From Parapontixanthobacter sp963736595 (GTDB lineage Bacteria; Pseudomonadota; Alphaproteobacteria; Sphingomonadales; Sphingomonadaceae): DNA of 64,000 nucleotides. A program made the position numbers and the translations under genes. The notes under the pieces were generated by a model. It worked only from the letters and a program-made list of their open reading frames with translations, made no database searches and was not told the DNA's origin. Where the stretch lies: the NCBI GenBank assembly GCA_963736595.1, contig CAVTPG010000011.1, positions 1 through 64,000 on the forward strand, written 5' to 3'. Positions 8,559 to 16,670 of this stretch are shown here, one piece after another (position 1 is the stretch's first letter; every line of letters starts with the position of its first letter).

Positions 8559-9408
8559 CTATCGCTTCGAGCGCCGTTGGCTCGTCCAGAAGCGGGGCAT
8601 GGCCGCGGTCAGGAACGGTCACGCTTTCGAACGGGCCGCTGTGGCGGCGTCCCATTTCGGCTACTGTTGCTGGCGCGAGAATATCGCTAATTTCGCCGCG
8701 CAGCACAAGCGTAGGTATCGTGTCGATCATTTCCCAAATTGGCCATAAATCGGCGGGCACGGCACTTGGCTCTTCGCCGCCAAGCCCTTTTGAAATCGCC
8801 GGATCATATGCGAAGGCAACACTGCCATCGGATTGTTCGTTGCAGGTGCGGCGCGCGAAGGCGAGCCAGTCGGCATCGGTCAGGTCCGGCAAAGCGGCAG
8901 CGTTGATTGCTTTGCACTGGCTCGCCGCCTCGCCCCAGTCTCGCATTGAGCTCGCGTGACCGGTATAGGATTTGATCCGCTCGATACCCTCTCCCATCAG
9001 TTTGGTACCGATGTCGTTCAGCACAATCGCGCTTATCCGTGCTGGCTGAGCGGCGGCCATTACCATCGCCATCAACCCTCCGAGTGATGTGCCGATCAAT
9101 CCTGCATGATCAATCTGAAGGCTATCCAGCAGCGCCCACATGTCAGCGACATAGACATCCGGGCGATAATTTGCCGCCTCAGGGTCATATTCGGACAAAC
9201 CGCGCCCGCGCTGATCCGGCACAATCAAGCGGTAGCGACCCGAAAGATGCCCGGCCAATCCGTCGAAATCCGCCGAATTGCGGGTCAGGCCATGCATTAA
9301 CAGCAGGACCGGACCCTCACTCGGATAGGCGCGGGCATAAAGCTCCAGCTTACCATCGCCGCTACGATAGCGATGTGCGCTCCAAACTGCTTTACTGTTG
9401 CCGGTCAT
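8530..9408 (-). CDS. Alpha/beta hydrolase
   Basis: The product is 292 aa from the ATG at 9408; the frame is open to a TTG at 9456 inside the receptor gene, but the ATG avoids that overlap. Alpha/beta-hydrolase signatures are LLLMHGLTRNSADF (oxyanion region), DQRGRGLSEYDP, the elbow GTSLGG and a C-terminal PDRGHAPLLDEP with the catalytic His. It has no signal peptide, so it is cytoplasmic. It lies 22 bases after the TonB receptor and overlaps the MFS gene, a clear operon. Probable job: hydrolysis of the imported substrate, in the style of enol-lactone or ester hydrolases. Confidence 0.88.
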   Translation of the reverse strand: MTGNSKAVWSAHRYRSGDGKLELYARAYPSEGPVLLLMHGLTRNSADFDGLAGHLSGRYRLIVPDQRGRGLSEYDPEAANYRPDVYVADMWALLDSLQIDHAGLIGTSLGGLMAMVMAAAQPARISAIVLNDIGTKLMGEGIERIKSYTGHASSMRDWGEAASQCKAINAAALPDLTDADWLAFARRTCNEQSDGSVAFAYDPAISKGLGGEEPSAVPADLWPIWEMIDTIPTLVLRGEISDILAPATVAEMGRRHSGPFESVTVPDRGHAPLLDEPTALEAIDAFLGKHVR

Positions 9409-9430
9409 GCCGTGCAGATCCGCCGCCGGA

Positions 9431-11809
9431 TCAAAAGCCGAAGGTTGCAGTGACAAATATCTGGCGGGGGTTGCCGTAAAAGGCGGTCAGCGTTCCTTCA
9501 GGCCCTAAGGTCGGAATGGGAAAGCCGTTTGCTCCAAGCGGAATGACGCCAGTAACAGGGTCTGCAGCCACGAAAGTATAGCCCGATGTCTTGTACTGCT
9601 TATCGGTCAGGTTGCGTCCGTGGACACCCAGGCTCCACCGGCCATCTGGCGCTCTGTAAACGAGGTTAGCATCAAGCGTTGCATAGCCCGGTTGGTCGAT
9701 AAACGGATTGGGGACTTCGAACTGGAAGGTCTTGGACCGGTAGGCCACGGTAGAGGTAAAATCGAGATCGCCGCCGCTGACGTCCGCCGAATAGGCGAGC
9801 GTCGCGCTACTGGTAAATTCCGGAGTGTTCTGCACTTCGCGGAACTCGGCCACGTCGGTCGGAACGCCACCAATATTGGTAATATATTCCTTATATTCGG
9901 CATCAATGTAACCGCCCGTTAAAGCGATGCTGAGACGGTCTCCAGCGCCGAAAAGATCGCGGCCAAGGCGAAGGTTCGATTCGACTTCAAGCCCTTTGAA
10001 TTCGGCCTTACCTGCATTGGATACGATACCGCAGAAACTTGGGAGGCCACCGACTTGGCAGGCAACCGAACCGGGAATTTGCACATCGGTATATTCAGCA
10101 TAGAAACCGGCGATCGCCACATTGAGTGCGCCGTCCAGCAAGCTTCCCTTGTAACCGACTTCGAAGCTGTCCACCGTTTCCGGCGCAAAGCTAAGGAATG
10201 ATGCCACTTCATCATCGGACCGGATGCCGTCATTATCGAGGTCGGGCGCGTTAACGCCGACACCGCGCGGGTCAAAACCTCCACCTTTAAAGCCCTGCGA
10301 ATAGCTTGCGTAGAGATTATGATCAGGCGTTGGCTGGAAGCTGATTGAGCCGCGCGGAGTAAATTTCTTGAATTCGCGCGTGCCGTTGAAATCGGTGCTG
10401 GGACCGCCAAACGGGATGCCAGCGCCGCCAAAAGTGGGCGATCCTCCACCGAGGAAATTCTGGCGCAGGATATTCGCACTCCGCTCATCCCAAGTGTAAC
10501 GCCCGCCCAGCGACACGCTGAGCTGGTCAGTGAGATCATAGGTGAAATCGCCAAAGACCGCATAGGTTTCGGTGTCGACATCAGCCCGTGTAAAGGCCGT
10601 AAGCCCGGCGAACGTCGTAAAGATGCGAACATCGAATACCGTATCCGCTTTCGCATCGAGATAATATAATCCAACAAGTCCCGACAGCCGGTCACCTTCA
10701 TAAAGGATCTGAAATTCCTGGCTGATCTGCTCGTTGAAATAGCCCCCTGGCACATCAAGATCGACTGCCGGAAGAGCATCAAAATCAATCGGCGTAAGCG
10801 TATCGTCTTTGCGCCACGCACTGATTGATCGCAGCGTCACGGTGTCGCTGAGTTCGGCGCTGACATTCATGGAGAGGCCGTAGGATTCCACCTCTTGGAT
10901 CGGGTCGTTAAGTGCGCCGCGCGTATCGTAGACATCATCCAGGACCGGCGCGCCAGACAGCAGGCCGGGAATTACCCGATGCCCACCGCGCGGATTGCTT
11001 TCGTCCTTGGTGTAGTCACCTGAAATGCGAATTAAAACAGGTTCGCTATAACCACCGATTTCCAAGGTTGCACGACCAGCCAAAATGTCTTTGTCGTAAT
11101 TGTCCAGCCCGGTCGTGAGATTTTCGCCAAATCCGTCACGCGTGAGCCGGGCAACGGCGCCACCAACGCGCACTATGTCGGTCAAAGGTGCAGATACGCT
11201 GACAACACCATCAAGCTGATCATACGAGCCGTAAGTTGCCTTGGCACGCAGCGAAAAATCCTGCGGCAACTGGCGCGTGACATATTTGACCGCACCGCCG
11301 ATGGTATTGCGCCCATAAAGTGTGCCCTGCGGCCCGCGTAGGACCTCGATCCGCTCGACATCGTAAATGTCGAGCACGGCAGCTTGCGGACGATTAAGAT
11401 AAACGTCGTCGAGATAAATGCCGACACCCTGTTCGAAACCGGAAACGGGATCTTGTTGGCCAACACCGCGGATAAACGCGCTCAGGGTCGAATTGGTACC
11501 GCGCGAGGATTCAAGCGTGGTGTTGGGCGTAGTCAGTGCGATATCGGTAATGTCGATCGCACCGGCTTGTTGCAGATCTTCTGCACTGTAGGCTGTTACA
11601 GCAATCGGCACATCAAGCAGATTTTCTTCGCGGCGACGCGCGGTCACAACAATCACATTGTCGTCTACATCTTGGCTATCCGCGACGTCGGCCGGTTTCG
11701 GCGGCACATCTTGCGCCAATACCGGCTGCGCAAAACAACCTCCCATAACGAGTGTCGCGCCAATCACAGCATTGCTGGCGCTGCTCTTCAGTTGGAAAAT
11801 CATCGTCAT
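9431..11809 (-). CDS. TonB-dependent outer-membrane receptor
   Basis: The product is 792 aa. A signal peptide ends near VLAQD, followed by a TonB box (DNVIVVTARRREE), a plug domain with FIRGVGQQDP, YLDDVYLNRP and VLRGPQGTLYGRNTIGGAV, a 22-strand barrel, and a terminal strand ending in FVTATFGF with the final Phe required for outer-membrane insertion. It belongs to the FecA/BtuB-like superfamily, of the kind sphingomonads use for plant, algal or aromatic compounds. I start it at the ATG at 11809, preceded by GGGAGAAA, not at the upstream TTG. It is the first gene of the operon divergent from the TetR regulator. Confidence 0.95.
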   Translation of the reverse strand: MTMIFQLKSSASNAVIGATLVMGGCFAQPVLAQDVPPKPADVADSQDVDDNVIVVTARRREENLLDVPIAVTAYSAEDLQQAGAIDITDIALTTPNTTLESSRGTNSTLSAFIRGVGQQDPVSGFEQGVGIYLDDVYLNRPQAAVLDIYDVERIEVLRGPQGTLYGRNTIGGAVKYVTRQLPQDFSLRAKATYGSYDQLDGVVSVSAPLTDIVRVGGAVARLTRDGFGENLTTGLDNYDKDILAGRATLEIGGYSEPVLIRISGDYTKDESNPRGGHRVIPGLLSGAPVLDDVYDTRGALNDPIQEVESYGLSMNVSAELSDTVTLRSISAWRKDDTLTPIDFDALPAVDLDVPGGYFNEQISQEFQILYEGDRLSGLVGLYYLDAKADTVFDVRIFTTFAGLTAFTRADVDTETYAVFGDFTYDLTDQLSVSLGGRYTWDERSANILRQNFLGGGSPTFGGAGIPFGGPSTDFNGTREFKKFTPRGSISFQPTPDHNLYASYSQGFKGGGFDPRGVGVNAPDLDNDGIRSDDEVASFLSFAPETVDSFEVGYKGSLLDGALNVAIAGFYAEYTDVQIPGSVACQVGGLPSFCGIVSNAGKAEFKGLEVESNLRLGRDLFGAGDRLSIALTGGYIDAEYKEYITNIGGVPTDVAEFREVQNTPEFTSSATLAYSADVSGGDLDFTSTVAYRSKTFQFEVPNPFIDQPGYATLDANLVYRAPDGRWSLGVHGRNLTDKQYKTSGYTFVAADPVTGVIPLGANGFPIPTLGPEGTLTAFYGNPRQIFVTATFGF

Positions 11810-11860
11810 AAAATTTCTCCCGCTCAAACAATCATATTCTCATAATCGGAACATTAGTGG

Positions 11861-11882
11861 AAGTTGAACCACTATTCAACTT
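11861..11882. promoter_or_regulatory. Perfect 8-bp dyad between receptor and TetR genes, probable operator
   Basis: AAGTTGAA, six bases, TTCAACTT forms a perfect inverted repeat. A second overlapping dyad, AGTGG/CCACT, shares its left arm region. It lies 52 bases upstream of the receptor start and 41 bases upstream of the TetR start, where a TetR dimer could block both promoters. Assignment to this regulator is inferred from position. Confidence 0.65.
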
Positions 11883-11922
11883 TTTAATTGTCACGGTGTG
11901 AGGATTGTCCTAAAGCGCGATC

Positions 11923-12540
11923 ATGGACACATCGATCGAGACGGCATCACGGCCGACAACAAAGCAGCCCCGGACCGATCGTGGACGCCGCACACGTCAG
12001 AAACTCATCGATGCAGCGGCAACCGAATTTGGCGAAAAGGGGTTTCACGAAGCCTCGATCATCGGAATTACGGGCCGGGCCGGAACGGCGCTCGGTAGTT
12101 TTTACACTTACTTCGATTCTAAGGACGAAATCTTCCGCTCTCTGGTGCAGGAATTAAGCGAAACGGTGAAAGCCCGCGCGTCGGCTGCGCTTGCGCCGGA
12201 GCAATCTGCGCTCGATGCGGAGCGATCTGCTTTGCAAGCGTTTTTGGAGTTTGCGCACGAGCATAAAGAAATTTACCGGATTATTGACGAGTCGGAGTTT
12301 GTCGATCCGCAGGGCTATCGCGAACATTACGAACGCACCGCACAGCGCATTGGGGAGCGTTTGGCCTCCGGTGTAAAGTCAGGCGACCTACGCAACGATA
12401 TCGGCGAAGTCGAAGCCTGGGCCATTATGGGAATGAATGTATTTTTAGGCTTGCGGTTCAGCATTTGGGACCGGGACGCTGATCCGGTAGATGTTTCTGG
12501 AACTGCCAAATCCTTGCTGGAAAAAGGTATCTCTGCATAA
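11923..12540 (+). CDS. TetR/AcrR family transcriptional regulator
   Basis: The product is 205 aa. It has an N-terminal basic stretch, then the TetR DNA-binding domain (about residues 22-68: RRTRQKLIDAAATEFGEKG, ITGRAGTALGSFYTYF, SKDEIFRSLV). The C-terminal ligand-binding part contains a TetR_C-like region ending near GLRFSIWDRDADP. It is divergent from the TonB-receptor operon, with a perfect dyad in the spacer, so it probably represses that operon until the imported compound or its breakdown product binds. The ribosome-binding site is weak; the ATG at 11923 is the first in frame. Confidence 0.9.
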   Translation: MDTSIETASRPTTKQPRTDRGRRTRQKLIDAAATEFGEKGFHEASIIGITGRAGTALGSFYTYFDSKDEIFRSLVQELSETVKARASAALAPEQSALDAERSALQAFLEFAHEHKEIYRIIDESEFVDPQGYREHYERTAQRIGERLASGVKSGDLRNDIGEVEAWAIMGMNVFLGLRFSIWDRDADPVDVSGTAKSLLEKGISA

Positions 12541-12880
12541 CGTTGGAGACCTTTAGCAACGGTCGCATTTTAAACCCTACGACCTTGCCAGACAATATCC
12601 GCCACTACTGTTGAAACACGCCTTACCGTAAAAACTGACGCGAACATTCGGTCACCAAAAATTGGCCAGGCACCTTAGTGGCAACTGTCAGACTTATTCG
12701 AGACTACCGAAAACGACCGACTTGAGAGTGCGTCACGGCCATTCTCAGCCACGCGCTTGAATCCCTGTCTATGCGAGGTTACGTGCCCAAAAAGCGGTCA
12801 GTCCGCTTGCCATCAATTGCTGCTGTTCACGCCGCCACGTCCCAATCCCAAAAGCAGCCGCAGCAGTGATGACACCGTCT
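12541..12880. other. Non-coding stretch
   Basis: I see no gene with a plausible ribosome-binding site. A degenerate AAAGCGGTCAGTCCGCTT stretch near 12790 resembles the dispersed intergenic repeat family. The sequence lies between the TetR gene and the MITE. Confidence 0.5.
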
Positions 12881-13077
12881 ACGTCAGGAATTGGGCCTAT
12901 TCTGTTGAAAAACTCGCGGTCGCAGCGGCAGCCACCAATTTTCGGCAATATTGCTTAAAAATTACCTGTTCGCGTGAATATTGTTACGCCCAGCGCTTTA
13001 TTCGAATTCAAATGTTGCCAGAGAAAATCGGCCAGGGAGTTTTTCAACAGAAAGGCCCATAGATGACAGTCTGCTTT
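12881..13077. repeat. Intergenic repeat copy C, interrupted by the MITE
   Basis: ACGTCAGGAATTGGG on the left corresponds to the reverse complement of the dispersed unit (ACGTCCGCAATTGGG). On the right, CAGTCTGCTTT ends at 13077. The MITE lies between them, with GGCC on both sides (12894-12897 and 13054-13057). Confidence 0.45.
12898..13053. mobile_element. MITE-like element with IS1182-type ends
   Basis: The element is about 156 bp with near-perfect terminal inverted repeats: TATTCTGTTGAAAAACTC on the left and the reverse complement of TTTCTGTTGAAAAACTC on the right. The ends match the termini of the IS1182-family element at 70-1608 (TATTCTGTTGAA). The interior is AT-rich and non-coding. It is flanked by GGCC on both sides. 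It is probably a non-autonomous derivative mobilised by an IS1182-family transposase. Confidence 0.7.
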
Positions 13078-13224
13078 GATCTTGCGCCATGCTAGAATTG
13101 CCAATCATTTCCTCATTTCTCTTGCCCTCGAGATTGCAATGGATGATTTACAACCTCTCACTGCCTTGATTGAGCACTAGTAGCCCGAACCACCAAAAGC
13201 CTGATATCGATAACCATCGTTTGT

Positions 13225-14406
13225 TCATTCGTAGTCGGGCCAATGCTCCTTGACCAATGCCGAGACCATCTGCTCTCCCCTGAGCACCAACCGGTCGATC
13301 CACTCGTTGCTCATCGCATCGAAATTGGTGGGGTATCCGGCAACGCTTCGGGCCGATACCAAATCTGCTGCCGGAAATTTCAAGCTTCCATCGTTCTGGC
13401 CGAGGTAGGGCAAGATAAACCCAGGAATTTCTCCCGCCTCCTGAAGATCGAAAAGGCGCTTCGTAGCTGCATTTTCTGCGCGGGCAAATACGCTTTCGAA
13501 AGTGGCCTTCATCCTAGGGATAATCGTCGCCGCCGGCTCGCCCACATCGAGGGAATAGCCCGCACGACATGCGATAATCCTTCCGACTGGCCCCGTGGCC
13601 AGACTGATCGAATTGTCCCGGCCTGGCCAAAGCGGCATTAAACCGAGATTGTCATAAACACCGCCGTCGGTCAGCGTGATGCGCTCCTTCTTTATCGCGC
13701 CATCTTTCTCGAATTCTAGCGTCGTATCGATGGCCGGCAGAAGGAGCGGATAGGCGGCCGATGCTGCCACAGCATCGCAGATGCGAACCCCGTACGAACT
13801 CGCCGATCCGTAGCGCCAGCAGTGCAGCTTTTCCTTGGTGAAATAGAAAGCCGCCTTGGCGCGCAACTCGCATGCAATCATAATAAGTTTAGGCCGGTCG
13901 GTTCTAAGATCATCTAGGTCGGCCCCGTCGAAAACGTCATCGAATACGCGCCGTAGGATCGTGGTGCGGCTCGCAGATCGGTGGAAAGCTGGACGGTTGG
14001 GCCAGCTTTCCCTCGGCCTCGAGATTTTCAATCCACGGTCAATCCAGCGTGCCGGAAAGGAAATCGTCCTGTCAGCCAGCAGCGCAAGGAAATGCGCAGC
14101 GGCCTTTATGCCTTCGAAGCTGGTGACGGCCTTGCGCAAAGTCGGTTTGGTGAAACCCTGCTCGAGGTGACAACGCACCTTTTTTTCGAAGGCACTAAAA
14201 TCGCCCGGCGTTGCACAGTACAAAGCTCCTAGGACGCTTCCGCCCGATACTGACGATATCGTGGTCACGCGTTCTAGCAGTCCCAATTTATGCAGACGTC
14301 GCAGGCATCCAAGATGGAACGCCATCGCTCTGGCACCGCCCCCGGACAGCGCCAAAGCGATATCGTCGTATCCGTCATCTCTAGATGCGGTTCGGTTCTG
14401 TCTCAT
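13225..14406 (-). CDS. Patatin-like phospholipase, probable effector of a defence-like locus
   Basis: The product is 393 aa. A patatin catalytic core is complete: the oxyanion loop LALSGGGARAMAFHLG (about 18-33), the nucleophile in ISSVSGGS (Ser54; the first position of GxSxG is Ser here) and the acid in LTDGGVYDNLG (Asp247). Patatins cleave membrane lipids, and in CBASS the CapV-type patatins kill infected cells by degrading the membrane. The ATG at 14406 overlaps the preceding stop as TGATG, so it is translationally coupled to the E2-E1-JAB gene. No membrane segment or signal peptide is seen. What activates it is unknown, because no cyclic-nucleotide synthase gene lies in the locus. Confidence 0.9.
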   Translation of the reverse strand: MRQNRTASRDDGYDDIALALSGGGARAMAFHLGCLRRLHKLGLLERVTTISSVSGGSVLGALYCATPGDFSAFEKKVRCHLEQGFTKPTLRKAVTSFEGIKAAAHFLALLADRTISFPARWIDRGLKISRPRESWPNRPAFHRSASRTTILRRVFDDVFDGADLDDLRTDRPKLIMIACELRAKAAFYFTKEKLHCWRYGSASSYGVRICDAVAASAAYPLLLPAIDTTLEFEKDGAIKKERITLTDGGVYDNLGLMPLWPGRDNSISLATGPVGRIIACRAGYSLDVGEPAATIIPRMKATFESVFARAENAATKRLFDLQEAGEIPGFILPYLGQNDGSLKFPAADLVSARSVAGYPTNFDAMSNEWIDRLVLRGEQMVSALVKEHWPDYE

Positions 14407-16670
14407 CAATCATTGCCCGCTTTGGCATGTCTCAAAACCGTGCAGTCGGATGTGGTGCGCACGCAAAATCTCACCCCGTCGTCACCGGCGATCAGCATGA
14501 TCGCAGGAACGTCGCTAAGCGTGACTTCCTCGTCGATCCATTGCATCAGCAAAGTGTCGTCGCCGCTTGGATTGCTGCCATGCTGGGGGGGATGGGTGTG
14601 CCATTCCCCGACATAGTTCAGGTTCGCTGCGGTCACTTCGGTAATGTGAGTCAGCTCATGCCAAACCCCGACGGACCCCCGTTCGAAACCTGTCGTCGAT
14701 GCGATGCTATCAGGTGGTGCGTCTAGGACCGCGACAATGTATCCCTTGCGGAGGCGCCGATCCCATGCGCCAACCACGATACCACCGGTTTCGTTCGGAG
14801 CGGCAACAGCACGGGCCTTCGCCGTCCTTGCCAACACATCTTCGCTCACGGCGATAGTCCAACCGCCGACTACCACTTCCGTGTAACGACTGCCATCGAT
14901 CTTGATGCTCCGGCGGCCCGTATCGACGTTGGCGCGGACTTCCACGCTGCCCTCTGTCAGACCATCTTCCTCGAATATTAGCGCGACTGCTTCTGCCGAC
15001 GCGCGCATTACATCGCTCTGAGCAATCTGCGCGCTTGGTTGGCGGCATCCGTTCGCAGGGAGAAATGTTCCGGGTTTATGCAGATGGTTGACCAGATCGG
15101 CATTTTGCACGAGCCGCCAGTAGTAATCCATTTCGAGATGATCCAGACGTATGCTCCTGTCTGAAGCCTCTCTCATAGCGACAAGATCCTCGCCTGACGG
15201 GTTAAGGAAAGCGGAGACTACAGGGATCGCCATGTCCTCGCGAACCGCGAGGTCACGCGCGACGGAAACCGATGCGCTAGCGTCCAGGACAAGGTCGAAG
15301 TCGGGAATCCCTTCGCTGCTGATATAAGACTGGACAGTCTGATGAGCGCCCGTCGCAGCGTCCGGGCCCAGCAGGGCGGTGACCGCGTGCGCCATGCCCG
15401 AAGTCTTCGCGTAACCGATGTATTCAGGACCGAGCGCATGCCTGGCCATGTTGTGCGGCATCAGGTGATCCGGGTCGACGAACGTCCATTGTCCGATACC
15501 GGACCGGGCTGCAGCAAGCGCAAGCTGTGAGCCGAGCGCTCCGCAGCCGGCCTGCAAAATACGAAGCGGTTTTTCAGACGGTTTCGAACCTGACGAGATT
15601 TCCGCCAATGACCGATCAAACCCGCGATGGATCGTCGCCGGTTCGATTGTCAATCGTCCTAGCGCGCCGCTGTCTGCGGTCCCGCTCAACGCCCTCCCGA
15701 CTGTTTCACCATCACGAATGATCACACCCATTGCTTCGGCCAAATCGCCGATCGGGTCGATGGTGATAAAGGCATTGTTTGCATATCCACCAATCTCGTC
15801 TGGGGACCGCAGGATCGGCGTCGAAAATCGAAGGATGCCGCGCTTCTTGAATCTCTCCAGAGGCTGTGTCTCACCACACCAACGCTCGAAATGGGGAGCC
15901 ATCAGATCGCCCAGCTCCACCCCTAAAGACCTAAAGGTGTCGAACAATTGTGCAATAGTTGTTGGCAACGCATTCATCCGTCCATGCTGCACGGCCGGCG
16001 TGGTGATCGACAGGCACACGAAGCCGGGCTCCTGCCCTGCCAACTCCGGAAGTCGGTCGTTGCGGTCCATCAGGACTGGTGCGCCATCGGTGTCCTCGAC
16101 ACGGAACGCCAACACATGAGCATTCTCCTCGTCAGCGAACCGGGATCGGCTGATCACCTGTATCGAACGGCCTCCAAAAACAGGGTCCAGAGGCTGGTCG
16201 TCCCGGTGAAGCCGGCCATATGCGGATTCCCGAAGCCACAATCTCGTTCGCTCCAACAGGAGGGACGGCGATAGAATGCGCAGTATCTCTTCCTGCGTCA
16301 TCTCGAATAGGCACAGAGAGTTCGGCAAGCGTTCGGGAGCCAGGTTCATGTGGGGGAGGGTGTTAGGAAAACCGGCTCTCAACGCATATGGCGCCGGAAC
16401 CGCGCCGTCCCCGAACACGAAAGCGATCGGCTCGGTCGGAAGTATATCATTTATGACCGGCCGCTGCCCCAACGGCACTTCGATCTCCACCGCCACGACC
16501 TCGCCGCCCATTTGATGACCGGCTCGTGCCCACAATAAAGTGGCACCGACTGAACGGGACGATTCTAGATAGCCGGTGAAGGCGCGCGCCCCGGCCGTCG
16601 TCAGTTCATCCTTCGCGCGTTCGACAGTGAAATGCTGTTTGAAGAATCCTTCTACATCAACGTCCGGCAC
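14406..16670 (-). CDS. E2-E1-JAB triple-fusion ubiquitin-type enzyme
   Basis: The product is 754 aa with three modules. Residues ~40-165 look E2-like: PHMN with His107, then LCLFE with the candidate catalytic Cys120, then RLWLRESAYGRLHRDDQP. Residues ~180-365 form a linker domain. Residues ~368-560 are an E1/ThiF adenylation domain: AGCGALGSQ (nucleotide loop), FVDPDHLMPHNMARH, and Cys542 in NGCRQPSAQIAQS. Residues ~620-754 are a JAB/MPN peptidase with Glu627, HTHP (His691, His693) and SGDD (Ser702, Asp705), a complete JAMM set. In type II CBASS the E2-E1 (Cap2) and JAB (Cap3) are separate proteins; here they are one. The start is a GTG overlapping the MBL gene by 14 bases. No separate ubiquitin-like gene is present. 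Confidence 0.9.
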   Translation of the reverse strand: MPDVDVEGFFKQHFTVERAKDELTTAGARAFTGYLESSRSVGATLLWARAGHQMGGEVVAVEIEVPLGQRPVINDILPTEPIAFVFGDGAVPAPYALRAGFPNTLPHMNLAPERLPNSLCLFEMTQEEILRILSPSLLLERTRLWLRESAYGRLHRDDQPLDPVFGGRSIQVISRSRFADEENAHVLAFRVEDTDGAPVLMDRNDRLPELAGQEPGFVCLSITTPAVQHGRMNALPTTIAQLFDTFRSLGVELGDLMAPHFERWCGETQPLERFKKRGILRFSTPILRSPDEIGGYANNAFITIDPIGDLAEAMGVIIRDGETVGRALSGTADSGALGRLTIEPATIHRGFDRSLAEISSGSKPSEKPLRILQAGCGALGSQLALAAARSGIGQWTFVDPDHLMPHNMARHALGPEYIGYAKTSGMAHAVTALLGPDAATGAHQTVQSYISSEGIPDFDLVLDASASVSVARDLAVREDMAIPVVSAFLNPSGEDLVAMREASDRSIRLDHLEMDYYWRLVQNADLVNHLHKPGTFLPANGCRQPSAQIAQSDVMRASAEAVALIFEEDGLTEGSVEVRANVDTGRRSIKIDGSRYTEVVVGGWTIAVSEDVLARTAKARAVAAPNETGGIVVGAWDRRLRKGYIVAVLDAPPDSIASTTGFERGSVGVWHELTHITEVTAANLNYVGEWHTHPPQHGSNPSGDDTLLMQWIDEEVTLSDVPAIMLIAGDDGVRFCVRTTSDCTVLRHAKAGND

